Below are positions 8,547 through 16,283 of a DNA stretch of 42,298 nt, piece after piece. The stretch is from positions 1 through 42,298 of IMG/VR virus record IMGVR_UViG_3300031950_000002, one strand, 5' to 3'. Position 1 is the first letter of the stretch. Each line of letters starts with the position of its first letter. A program made the position numbers and the translations under genes. This DNA is from a virus. Under the pieces are notes generated by a model that was given only the letters and a program-made list of their open reading frames with translations, had not been told where the DNA came from and searched no databases.

Positions 8547-10933
8547 ATAGCCCTACAATTTTGCATAATCTTGCTAACTTCTTGTCTTGCCACACCCTTG
8601 CCTATATTCCTCACAATACTATCCGAACTACTCGAAATACCGCCACTAATAGTCCCTCCCTCTGCGATATTCAGTAGTTTTATTAGATTCTCTAATCCCA
8701 GGAAGTTACCATATAGAAATACCCACGTGTTGATAGGTGCGAATTCTATCTTCATTTCTAACCATGTAGGATAGCTAAATTCCCCATATCTTTCTGGATT
8801 TGACGAATATGTAAAATGAGACGATGAAGTTAAGTTTATTCTTGTAGGCACCATGTAAAAAATTCCATTTCTTGAAGCGTCATTTACAGGGTAGGTACGC
8901 ATTCTGTCTATGTTGCGGAATAGTATGCCGTAGTGTCCAACATAATATGTGATACCTTCGCCTGTTTCTTCGTCACTACTAGAAGAAAGTTGGATACATG
9001 GTTTGTTATTATAAAGCGCAGAAACTAAGGCTGGAAAATTGGGTATGAAGTTATACCCACCAGGTGGGAAGAGTTGTACGAAGTTTAAGGCCGCTAGCAC
9101 TTTATGTAATGTCTCGCCAGCTTGCTCCATAAAGTTTACTGGTCTAGAAATATTTAAGAGACTCTCGTAGTTAGCAAAAGCAGATCGGCTAATCTGTCTG
9201 ACGTACTTAGAGATGTAATCTAACGCTTCTGCTTTTATACGAGCTTTTTCGGGGCTATTAGGCGAAAAAGGTGCTTGCGAAATCCAAATATCGTACCATG
9301 TGCGATAGAAGTTAGATACACCATTGTAGCCGTGTGGTAAATAAACATCGGCTAGTTCATTCAACTCACTATGTGCTTGTTCGACGCTGCGTGTCACGCC
9401 TAATGACTGAACATACTGCATGGGGTCAGGCATAATTTTCACGCTTGCGGTAAAAACAGCATGGATAAAAACATCGTGCATGAAATCTTCAAACTTCTTC
9501 CTATTGTTTTGATCAAAATCTGGTAGTGTATCTCTTTTGAGCCGACTTAGTGGGGTTTCCGCTGATAGCCTCTCTATGGCCCTCGATATATCCTCTTGTA
9601 TCTTATTTTTTTTAGGACCTTTATCACTAGTTTTTTTTAACTCAAACTGCGCTATGCGTTCCACAATGCTTTTTATACTTACGTCTGTACCATCCTTAGG
9701 GATTTTAAAGTTATCTAAAAGGAAAAGCAGAAAGTAAAGCCCGACTGCCTCCTCGTTAAGATTGCCGATAAATGCAGCTAGTTCCATCTCGCTCCTGTAG
9801 CCCGAGAAAGCACCACCAATTATGTTCTTAACTTGCGATTTTATCCAATCCGCCGAAAACTTTCCATTGAGTTTCAATAGGTCATCTAACGCCATTTCAT
9901 AGTCATAGTCGCCGAAGCTTGTACTGAGTGTATCATCAGTAGAAAAAATGTAACGGTTAGCATACGAATCGGCGTCAGTAATATCAGGTGCAAAATTAGC
10001 TAGATGTACGCCCACAGTAAAGGTATATGCTTCGTATAGCGTGGCTTCTATGGTATTGGGTAGTTCTATGCGGGATTGTGCTTGTGAGCCTAAGACAGCA
10101 TTTTTATAATCTGTAGATACGAGCGGCAAAGATAAATCAGGAATATGCGTAACCGAGTTTAGTATCTGCCCACCACCGGATGCAACAGACAAACGCCTAT
10201 ACACCTTATTGTCGCTTTCCTGTTTGTACTTACCTACTAAAAACTTCGGTAATAAGTCTAAAACTACCATTTCATTGATAGCCATATTTATGGAAGAAAA
10301 ATTAGGATCATCAGTAAGTGTAATGTATATCTTCTTAACTTCCAAATCTTGTGTTTTTATATCAAATCCATCAAATATAGCGAACTCTTTCTCGGGTAAA
10401 ACGACCTTCCCTTGTGTTATCAAGTGCAAAATACCTTTTATAGCATTCTGAAAATTATTGGGTTGAACACCTAAAATAGGAAGTAAGAATTTGGTAATGC
10501 TTTCTACAAAGTCCCCCATGGCCATTGTAATGTTAATGTCAGCTCGCGCAATTTCATCTAAAACAGAAGCTATCATGTCCTTTACGTTACCAAAGACACC
10601 TGATGTGCTTTGCTTATTCCACTTATAGTCAATAGCGAAGTTTAATATATCCCTGTCCGCTTGAAAGCCGTGTACTACGTTGGCCGCAAATCCCTCCGAG
10701 CAATCTACGCTTAGCCCATTAATAGGGTCTATAATCTTTTTCGGGCCTATGGCCAGAACACTACATGCAAACGGGCTCATTCTATCAGTAACTGACAGCA
10801 TTTGAACCCTTCCTCCATCCACTGTACTACTATGTCTATAACGAAGACTAGAAGTATCAACCATTGGATTGTTACTATTAGATAAGTAAGAATACAAAGT
10901 GTGCCGATGACGATTGCGATCTATTAGCGGCAT
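8543..10933 (-). CDS. large phage protein of unknown function, 796 aa
   Basis: No family is recognised with confidence. Size, mixed alpha/beta composition, absence of membrane segments and position next to the tail sheath suggest a virion or baseplate component. The central part contains charged helical stretches (around IVERIAQFELKKTSDKG); the C-terminus is Gly/Ser-rich then ends in EVSKIMQNCRAI. The ATG at 10933 lies about 18 bases beyond the right end of the deleted TnpB element at 10951; upstream is TATATTTTAGG on the minus strand, a candidate -7 box. As with the gene at 1644, expression may now depend on element-derived sequence. Confidence 0.7.
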   Translation of the reverse strand: MPLIDRNRHRHTLYSYLSNSNNPMVDTSSLRYRHSSTVDGGRVQMLSVTDRMSPFACSVLAIGPKKIIDPINGLSVDCSEGFAANVVHGFQADRDILNFAIDYKWNKQSTSGVFGNVKDMIASVLDEIARADINITMAMGDFVESITKFLLPILGVQPNNFQNAIKGILHLITQGKVVLPEKEFAIFDGFDIKTQDLEVKKIYITLTDDPNFSSINMAINEMVVLDLLPKFLVGKYKQESDNKVYRRLSVASGGGQILNSVTHIPDLSLPLVSTDYKNAVLGSQAQSRIELPNTIEATLYEAYTFTVGVHLANFAPDITDADSYANRYIFSTDDTLSTSFGDYDYEMALDDLLKLNGKFSADWIKSQVKNIIGGAFSGYRSEMELAAFIGNLNEEAVGLYFLLFLLDNFKIPKDGTDVSIKSIVERIAQFELKKTSDKGPKKNKIQEDISRAIERLSAETPLSRLKRDTLPDFDQNNRKKFEDFMHDVFIHAVFTASVKIMPDPMQYVQSLGVTRSVEQAHSELNELADVYLPHGYNGVSNFYRTWYDIWISQAPFSPNSPEKARIKAEALDYISKYVRQISRSAFANYESLLNISRPVNFMEQAGETLHKVLAALNFVQLFPPGGYNFIPNFPALVSALYNNKPCIQLSSSSDEETGEGITYYVGHYGILFRNIDRMRTYPVNDASRNGIFYMVPTRINLTSSSHFTYSSNPERYGEFSYPTWLEMKIEFAPINTWVFLYGNFLGLENLIKLLNIAEGGTISGGISSSSDSIVRNIGKGVARQEVSKIMQNCRAI

Positions 10934-10979
10934 ATTCTTCTAATTCCTTTTCACCTAAAATATACAAAACTGTACATAT

Positions 10980-11472
10980 TTAGTCTAGTCGTCCCCTGAC
11001 CAGGTAGAGAGGGACTATCCCGTTTCGTTTCACCGCTCCTACCCAGTCCCTTGTGAAGAACACCCTCTTCAAGGGAGAGAGGTCTCTGAAACTCTCAATG
11101 CAGGAGAAAGCAATAGCTACGGAGAGAACTTGCCAGCTTTTTTGTTCCACCTGTGAAGAATCGCATCGTCCGAATATCGGGTGTTTATTCCATACTTTCG
11201 GGATAGTAGTTTTTTCAGTCTTTTCTTTCCGCTCCATGCAATAGCCTTTTGTAGGCAAACCTGACCATTGACGAAAACTTACGCATTGTGCTTAACACCC
11301 GCTCTTTGTCCTCATCTTTGTCAAATGCCAATAAACACTCTACTGTTACTAAGTTGCTGTTACTTTTCTTTTCTGTCATGGGCTTTATCGGCCCTTTTTT
11401 CTCGTAGTTTATCAACGCCATCCTACTCAAGTCATATGTTCCTTTACACTCTTTTACATCTCGAAACTTCAT
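10980..11472 (-). pseudogene. TnpB gene remnant (5' and 3' parts only, frameshifted)
   Basis: From ATG at 11472 the frame encodes an extended TnpB N-terminus (MKFRDVKECKGTYDLSRMAL, then VTVECLLAFDKDED). It stops at 11215 because one base is missing relative to the intact copy (GACTG against GAGCTG). Beyond the deletion joint near 11155 the 3' part continues in another frame, with RNA-scaffold sequence conserved to the right end. It cannot make an active nuclease. The extended N-terminus suggests where the full-length gene starts. Confidence 0.8.
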
Positions 11473-11509
11473 GGCGATGATATGTTATAAATATGCAAAT
11501 TTGTACAGT

Positions 11510-11540
11510 AATTAGCAACTGTTGCCAGCCTCCTCACTTT
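11510..11540 (-). repeat. putative left-end palindrome of the TnpB element (copy A)
   Basis: On the minus strand: AGTGAGGAG, seven bases, then GCAACAGTTGC, able to form a short hairpin. Similar blocks occur at 13215-13240 and 13290-13315, each near TnpB-derived sequence. Subterminal hairpins are the known recognition sites of IS200/IS605 transposases, which fits an element end. The rest of 11473-11692 holds no gene I can support. Confidence 0.4.
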
Positions 11541-11692
11541 GTATATTTATACATACTATTTACACAAATTAAAATCCCTAATCTCCAATGTAAAGTAGCC
11601 AAGTTCAGATGCGTATAAACCACTACCATTTGAATTACATGAATATTATAATGTGCATGCTTATAATTTTTACTTAATGAAATTTGTTCAGA

Positions 11693-12646
11693 TTATTGTT
11701 TTTTTGTTTGTGTTTTATTTTTATTTTCTTCTTTTTGTATGTTGAAATTTATATAAAGCGTTTCACATCTAGATGCATGTAATTTCAGATTTCCAACTCC
11801 TCTTGTTTTACTACCTCTATTCTTACCTGCCATATGACATACGGTATTTATAGTTATTTTTTGCCATCCAGCCCTCAACAAAGGACGATAAGTTGGATGA
11901 TCGTAACAAGAAAAGACAACCTTACCTTTGACTGATAATAAGGTACCTACAAGCTTTTCATGGTATGATAAGTCAAGCTCTTTCTTATAAATAGAACGAC
12001 TTTTTCGTGTATCCAATATGTAAGGTGGATCTAGATAAAACACAGTATCTAATGTATCCCATTGTTTTATGCATTGTATAGCATCTATATTATATATATG
12101 TACTCCCCTAAGCCTTTCATGCCAAAAGTAGAGTGTCTTCAATCTACTTCTCCACTGGCTGACATTCTTAGCCATATCTTTATTTGTACAATATAACGCA
12201 CGTGACCAGTTAGATTCAGTAAGTCCAAAACCACTAAAACCCTGATTCTGTCTAACAAAAAATGCCCATGCTCTATCTATATCATTGAGATCAGGATTCT
12301 TAAGTATTTGGATTGCCCGCCCGAATTCTGATCTAGCATAGGGAGTATAAACTATATTATGGAATAGTATTTCAAATTTATCCCTGTCTTTGAGAACCTT
12401 ATACATATTTATAACATCGGTATCTATATCGTTCAGTACTTCCACAGCAAATGGTTTAGGCAGATGCCAAAATATAGAAGCAGCACCAGCAAACGGTTCT
12501 ACATATGTATGTCCATGAGGGATGTACTGCACTATCCATTTTGCCAAATTTCCTTTCCCACCCGGCCACTTAAATGGCGCCATGACTCTTGGCGGCTCTT
12601 TTATACCCGACAAAAACTCTTTTTTTATCAGCTCGCCAAGCCTCAT
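11693..12646 (-). CDS. dam: DNA adenine N6-methyltransferase, D12/Dam class
   Basis: Methylates adenine in DNA using S-adenosylmethionine. Motifs are in the alpha-class order: PFKWPGGKG at residues 24-32, EPFAGAAS at 50-57 (cofactor pocket), NDID at 72-75, and the catalytic DPPY at 206-209. The D12-type NQGFSG segment is present near residue 134. The length of 317 is normal; the final 20 residues are a Lys/Gln-rich tail. The start codon overlaps the stop of the 122-aa gene upstream, so the two are translationally coupled. A likely role is protection against host restriction or marking of phage DNA. A broken paralogue lies 2 kb away. The recognition sequence cannot be read from the protein. 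Confidence 0.9.
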   Translation of the reverse strand: MRLGELIKKEFLSGIKEPPRVMAPFKWPGGKGNLAKWIVQYIPHGHTYVEPFAGAASIFWHLPKPFAVEVLNDIDTDVINMYKVLKDRDKFEILFHNIVYTPYARSEFGRAIQILKNPDLNDIDRAWAFFVRQNQGFSGFGLTESNWSRALYCTNKDMAKNVSQWRSRLKTLYFWHERLRGVHIYNIDAIQCIKQWDTLDTVFYLDPPYILDTRKSRSIYKKELDLSYHEKLVGTLLSVKGKVVFSCYDHPTYRPLLRAGWQKITINTVCHMAGKNRGSKTRGVGNLKLHASRCETLYINFNIQKEENKNKTQTKKQ

Positions 12647-13011
12647 GTATGTGTGCTTTGGTTTATACCTTCAAAGTCAGTGCTCAGCTGAATCCAACCC
12701 TTTTTGTTGACAAGTAAAGGCAGTAATTCGCTCTCCGCAGCATTCAAACGCTCAATGAATGATTCATCATATTCACTAAGTCTAATGTACAGAACAGGGT
12801 AACTATCTTTTATCTCGGGATCTACGTATAAGTCAAGAACTATTTTTGCTTCTGGGAAATGTTTTCTGACTATGCTTACTGCTATCGGTAGCAAGTCTAT
12901 CAAGTCTATGAAACGAGATAGATAATGTCTAATATGTTGTGGATCACTAATCTCAACTTGATTGTCTAATTCGTTTATGATTTTATCAATATAATAATTT
13001 CTCATATCCAT
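12643..13011 (-). CDS. hypothetical protein, 122 aa, coupled to Dam
   Basis: No family is recognised. Acidic and helical with a central alternating stretch (EAKIVLDLYVDPEIKDSYPVLY), giving the look of a small alpha/beta protein. It overlaps the methylase start by four bases, so both are made from one transcript. The start is near the relic of a TnpB element ending at 13061, which again lies just upstream and points into it. Start at 13011 (MDMRNYYIDKI) is assumed; ATG at 13005 is also possible. Confidence 0.6.
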   Translation of the reverse strand: MDMRNYYIDKIINELDNQVEISDPQHIRHYLSRFIDLIDLLPIAVSIVRKHFPEAKIVLDLYVDPEIKDSYPVLYIRLSEYDESFIERLNAAESELLPLLVNKKGWIQLSTDFEGINQSTHT

Positions 13012-13060
13012 AAGCTCAATTATATTTACATCGAAATGATATGCAAGATAGTATTATGAA

Positions 13061-13310
13061 TAGTGCAGTCGTCTCTTGACCAGATAGGGATGGACTAGTC
13101 CTACTCCCACCCAATCCCTTAAGAGAAGCACCCTCTTCAATCTCATAGTTGACGGGCTGTTGGTTAGCTGTCGCGCTCTCCCCACTGCATATGAATATAC
13201 AAAATCAGACAAAAATTTGCAGCTGTTGCGCACCTCACTATTCCCGACCGTATTTAGGAGTTTATGCTATAGATATACACTTTTATATAGAAGTTAGCAA
13301 CTGTTGCTCA
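13061..13310 (-). mobile_element. heavily reduced relic of a family-1 TnpB element
   Basis: On the minus strand 13188-13061 matches two separated blocks of the TnpB 3' region. One corresponds to the AGTCAGCTGCCCAACAAACC region of the intact copy, the other to CTTAAGGGATTGGGT onward, ending in GACGACTGCACTA. About 110 bases between them are lost, and the protein-coding part is gone. Outward lie two palindromes of left-end type, at 13215-13240 and 13290-13315, suggesting nested or repeated insertion. No gene is supported in 13012-13387. Confidence 0.55.
13215..13240 (-). repeat. putative left-end palindrome (copy B)
   Basis: Minus strand AGTGAGGTG, then GCAACAGCTGC; one mismatch to the palindrome of copy A and similar flank. 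Lies 30 bases outside the TnpB-derived relic. Confidence 0.35.
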
Positions 13311-13315
13311 CTCCT
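13290..13315 (-). repeat. putative left-end palindrome (copy C)
   Basis: Minus strand AAAGTAGGAGTGA, then GCAACAGTTGCT. The palindrome is identical to copy A. It stands 75 bases before the second tnpB gene, but its flank matches copies A and B in minus orientation, so it more likely belongs to family 1. Confidence 0.35.
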
Positions 13316-13369
13316 ACTTTGGCGCACGGCGATTTTCAAGTAGCCTTTGCACACCATTTTTCGACAAAC

Positions 13370-13381
13370 TTAGTATATTTA
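13370..13381 (+). promoter_or_regulatory. promoter motif before the family-2 tnpB gene
   Basis: TTAGTATATTTA ends six bases before the ATG at 13388. The same 12 bases precede the phage genes starting at 5447 and 39234 (minus strand), so this transposon gene carries or has captured the phage-type promoter. Confidence 0.5.
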
Positions 13382-13387
13382 CATAGC

Positions 13388-14605
13388 ATGCGACGCGCAT
13401 TGCCACTAAAAGCGTACAAGTATCGTATTTATCCTACTGATGCGCAAATGGATTTCTTTGCTAAGACCTTCGGATGCTGTAGGCTCGTCTGGAACAAAAT
13501 GCTGGACAAGAAACTGCATGCTTACAAGAAGAAAGAACGCATCCCACGACCTACACCCGCCAAATACAAAGAAGAATTCCCATTCCTAAAAGAAGTAGAC
13601 AGCTTGGCGCTTTGCAATGTGCAACTACAACTTGAGAAAGCTTTCCGAGACCACTTCAGAAACCGTAAGCAATTCAAACTGCCAAAGTTCAAAAATAAAA
13701 AAGATAAGCAGTCCTACACTACAAACAATGTACAAAACTCAATAAGAGTAGATTTTGAGAAAAGTTTGTTGTATCTGCCAAAAATAAGAGAAGGGATAAA
13801 GATTGAGCCACACAGGAGATTTGATGGTAAGATCAAATCCGTTACTGTAAGCAGAACGAATGATGGCAAGTACTACGCTTCTATTTTGGTAGAAACTGAG
13901 AATCGAAGAAACAAAGTTGTAGAGCCTAAAAGCAAAGCCTGCGGGATAGATTTAGGGCTGGCTCACTTTGTTATCGTTACTAATGACTTTAGGAGTTACA
14001 AAGTTGAACACCCAAAGTATCTCCGTCGCGGCGAAGAAAGATTAAAGAGACTTCATAAGTCTTTCTCAAAGAAGCAAAAAGGTTCAAAAAATAGCGGAAA
14101 GGCGAGATTGAGGCTTGCTAAGCAGCACGCGTACATCACTAACGCTCGTAATGACTTTTTACACAAACTGTCCAAAGCCATCATTGACGAAAACCAAGTC
14201 GTGGTGGTAGAGGACATCAACGTGAAAGGCCTGCTGAAATCAAGACTTTCCAAGTCTATTGCTGACAGTGGGTGGTCAAAGTTTCTGTCCTACCTTAAGT
14301 ACAAAGCCGAATGGTATGGGAGGACTTTCATTCAGATAGACCGCTTCTTCCCCTCCTCAAAGCTTTGCCACCGATGCGGACACAAAAATGAAGACTTGGC
14401 ACTACATGACAGAAGGTGGTGCTGCCCTGAGTGCGGTGAAACGCACGACAGAGACATCAACGCGTCTATAAATCTATACTTCGTAGGGCTAGGACGGCCC
14501 GAAGTTACGTACTTTGAGCAGGCTCTGGTGGATGACCGTAGCCCCGACGGGCTATCTAAAAAGCCATCCTGCGATGAAGCAGGAAGCTCAACTGTAAAAG
14601 ATTGA
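13388..14605 (+). CDS. tnpB: TnpB RNA-guided nuclease, family 2 (zinc-ribbon type)
   Basis: Canonical 405-residue IS605-family TnpB. The RuvC acids are D188 (GIDLG), E275 (VVEDINVKGL) and D356 (DRDINASINL). The zinc ribbon is C327-x2-C330 and C346-x2-C349. All are intact, so it should be an active guide-RNA-directed nuclease; this is inferred from the family (ISDra2 TnpB). The start at 13388 (MRRALPLKAYKYRIYP) is chosen over the upstream ATG at 13304 because TnpB proteins begin this way and a promoter box ends six bases before it. The C-terminal codons overlap the presumed omega RNA. The element's right end sits inside the 3' part of a Dam paralogue on the other strand. No TnpA accompanies it. 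Confidence 0.92.
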   Translation: MRRALPLKAYKYRIYPTDAQMDFFAKTFGCCRLVWNKMLDKKLHAYKKKERIPRPTPAKYKEEFPFLKEVDSLALCNVQLQLEKAFRDHFRNRKQFKLPKFKNKKDKQSYTTNNVQNSIRVDFEKSLLYLPKIREGIKIEPHRRFDGKIKSVTVSRTNDGKYYASILVETENRRNKVVEPKSKACGIDLGLAHFVIVTNDFRSYKVEHPKYLRRGEERLKRLHKSFSKKQKGSKNSGKARLRLAKQHAYITNARNDFLHKLSKAIIDENQVVVVEDINVKGLLKSRLSKSIADSGWSKFLSYLKYKAEWYGRTFIQIDRFFPSSKLCHRCGHKNEDLALHDRRWCCPECGETHDRDINASINLYFVGLGRPEVTYFEQALVDDRSPDGLSKKPSCDEAGSSTVKD

Positions 14606-14614
14606 GCAGTCCGC
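14484..14614 (+). ncRNA. putative omega RNA scaffold of family-2 TnpB
   Basis: This 131-base segment is nearly identical to 33401-33530, which has no TnpB. Three stems are kept in both: GTAGCCC/GGGCTAT, CCTGC/GCAGG, and the terminal GCTCAA/TTGAGC. It ends with AGTCCGC, taken as the element's right end, so the guide would begin at 14615 with AAGTAATTCGTTATTG, inside the interrupted methylase gene. Location at the tnpB 3' end agrees with known omega RNAs. Confidence 0.6.
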
Positions 14615-15301
14615 AAGTAATTCGTTATTGGGTAATTTTTGCCAGCCAGCGTCTACGAGATTTTTATAGGCTGGTTGCTCGTAACCGAACAAGAGAACTT
14701 TACCCTTAACTGATAGCAAGACGTCTACGAGACTTTTATAGAATTCTGTATCTAAATCGTATGGCGGGTCTATGTAAAACACAGTATCTGGTGTATCCCA
14801 GTACTTGATACATTTTATGGCATCCACGCAGTCTATTTGTACTCTGCTTAGTCTATCACGCCAGTAAACAAAGATTTTTAGTCGCAAAGGCAGATCATTA
14901 GACATGTTATTTAAGAACTTTTCAAATACAGAATTGTATTTTTTAATCTTAATAAGATACTCGCTATGTATAACGAAAAATGCCCAAGTTTTGTTTACAA
15001 CATCAACATTGGGGTCTTTAATTATTCTGACTGCTCGATTGAATTCTTCTTCTGAAAATTGTGTTTTAGCCAATTTGTCTATTATAATTTCATAATTGTC
15101 TATATCTTGTAATACACGATATATGCCGACCATATCTCCGTATAGATCGTTTATTACTTCTACTGGGAATGGGTTAGATAGATACCAAAAAAGAGACATA
15201 CCATTAGCAAAAGGCTCTACATAGATGTATCCTTTAGGCACATGATGTACAAGTTGTTTTCGTAGCTCTTCGTCCCTGTCTATGCATTGGAACATACACA
15301 T
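14588..15301 (-). pseudogene. Dam-type methylase paralogue, truncated at both ends
   Basis: Related to the Dam protein at 11693-12646 over about 200 residues (YVEPFANGMSLFWYLSNPF; WDTPDTVFYIDPPY; AGWQK). The catalytic DPPY is at residues 178-181. The N-terminal cofactor motif PFxWPGGKG is missing, with an in-frame stop just upstream. The pocket loop reads FANG instead of FAGA. The D12 NQGFSG segment is absent. The last residues (ADCSIFYS) are read from the right end of the family-2 TnpB element, which removed roughly 40-50 C-terminal residues. An active enzyme is unlikely. It follows the baseplate gene by 16 bases on the same strand. Confidence 0.8.
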
Positions 15302-15317
15302 AGTGGGGAATGGACTT

Positions 15318-15542
15318 CTAGCTTAGGTGTTTAATTCCCTCTTCGTTCAGTATAATTCGTTCTTTACCTTCTTCTCTTAGTTGTTGTTTAACTAGTTGTT
15401 CGTACTTGTGATTGTACAGTAGTATCATCTCTGGCAGTGTCAGTGGCATCGGGTCTATATTCGGTATTGTTTCCGCCCAGCTCCCGAGAAACTGCATCAA
15501 ATTCTCTATTGTCGAGGAAGACAAGAAAAAAGTCGCGTTCAA
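15318..15542 (-). CDS. overlapping +1-frame extension of the gp26-like gene
   Basis: A 74-codon frame that overlaps the end of the 291-aa gene upstream by 155 bases. Its sequence (PMPLTLPEMILLYNHKYEQL, then a charged helix ending EEGIKHLS) is more protein-like than the polar tail of the zero-frame product. At 15531-15525 the minus strand has TTT TTT C: a +1 slip there would join the first 246 residues of the upstream gene to about 68 residues of this frame. Independent start at the ATG at 15542 is the alternative, and a sequencing or natural frameshift a third. Confidence 0.45.
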   Translation of the reverse strand: MNATFFLSSSTIENLMQFLGSWAETIPNIDPMPLTLPEMILLYNHKYEQLVKQQLREEGKERIILNEEGIKHLS

Positions 15543-16263
15543 GAATGTATTGTATAGGTATCTCTTTTGTAGAACCGCATTGTGGGTTTTGACAAGTATG
15601 TACTACAGGTATTATAGGATGCGTGATATAGTAATAATAATCCAGAAGCTGATAAGCTGTATCGTGTGTAGCTTCTTTGATAAACTGTTCGGCCGCCATA
15701 GGATTTTGATCGTATAACTCTAATGACATCATGAGGACGGCGACATCGAAGGGCAGTATGAACGATCTAGCTCTGTTCACATAATCTGAAATTTTCTTTT
15801 CCATTTCTGCGCCGCGTCTAAACCAACCTTTGAGCTGGCCATTAGGTGTATCTATGATAAACCCAGGTCCCCCGTAAGGTTTGAACGCGATGTCTTCCAG
15901 TCCTATTCTCAATTTATTGCTGTGACGGCAACTATTGCAGGTATAGCTTATATTTATGCCGAAGTCAGCACTAACAGAAAGTGCCCACATAAGGTAATTC
16001 ACGTATAGCAAGTCTGGCCATAATAACTGACCACTTTGAGGCACCTTCCGCCGCATGAGCTGCATGTTATACATGAAAAACTCATACTCAGCTATAATAC
16101 CACTACTACTAGGTCTATTTCTAACGTAATCTATAATATCTACAAATGTAAGTGGATAAACATCCACAAAACCAAAGTCATATATCTGGCTTACCGATGG
16201 CGTCCCACCTAATGGTAGAGAACTTACAGCTATCTTCCTGCCTGTTCCTTCTAAGTTAGACAC
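15388..16263 (-). CDS. probable baseplate hub assembly chaperone, T4 gp26-like
   Basis: The layout agrees with the T4-type baseplate hub chaperone family: an N-terminal VYPLTFVDI segment, a WPDLLYVNYLMWALS helix, then a cysteine pair CNSC (109-112) and a second pair C224/C229 followed by a hydrophobic ERDFFLVFL. Such proteins help build the central baseplate of contractile tails. It lies between a methylase and the broken Dam gene and two genes from the spike, within one minus-strand run. The last ~45 residues are polar and low-complexity (TARDDTTVQSQVRTT), in contrast with the alternative +1 frame. The call is from memory of the family pattern, so moderate. Confidence 0.5.
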   Translation of the reverse strand: MSNLEGTGRKIAVSSLPLGGTPSVSQIYDFGFVDVYPLTFVDIIDYVRNRPSSSGIIAEYEFFMYNMQLMRRKVPQSGQLLWPDLLYVNYLMWALSVSADFGINISYTCNSCRHSNKLRIGLEDIAFKPYGGPGFIIDTPNGQLKGWFRRGAEMEKKISDYVNRARSFILPFDVAVLMMSLELYDQNPMAAEQFIKEATHDTAYQLLDYYYYITHPIIPVVHTCQNPQCGSTKEIPIQYILERDFFLVFLDNREFDAVSRELGGNNTEYRPDATDTARDDTTVQSQVRTTS

Positions 16264-16283
16264 AAAACAATTTTCTATCGAAA

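Larger units (their letters stand above)
10951..11545 (-). mobile_element. miniature, internally deleted family-1 TnpB element
   Basis: Reading on the minus strand, the left part matches the start of the TnpB gene at position 9, and the right part matches its last ~200 bases. The sequences join near 11155, so about 1.1 kb of coding sequence, including all RuvC motifs, is missing. The presumed left end includes GCAACAGTTGC near 11515-11525. The right end reaches the conserved GGTGA near 10951. Both presumed ends survive, as in non-autonomous derivatives that a full-length partner could mobilise. Confidence 0.7.

Noticed and set aside
13149-13343. Plus-strand 64-aa frame
   Set aside because: It is read antisense through the TnpB relic and palindromes, so not a credible gene.
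13304-13387. Longer N-terminus for the family-2 TnpB
   Set aside because: The added 28 residues are not TnpB-like and would include the promoter box; the start at 13388 fits the family.
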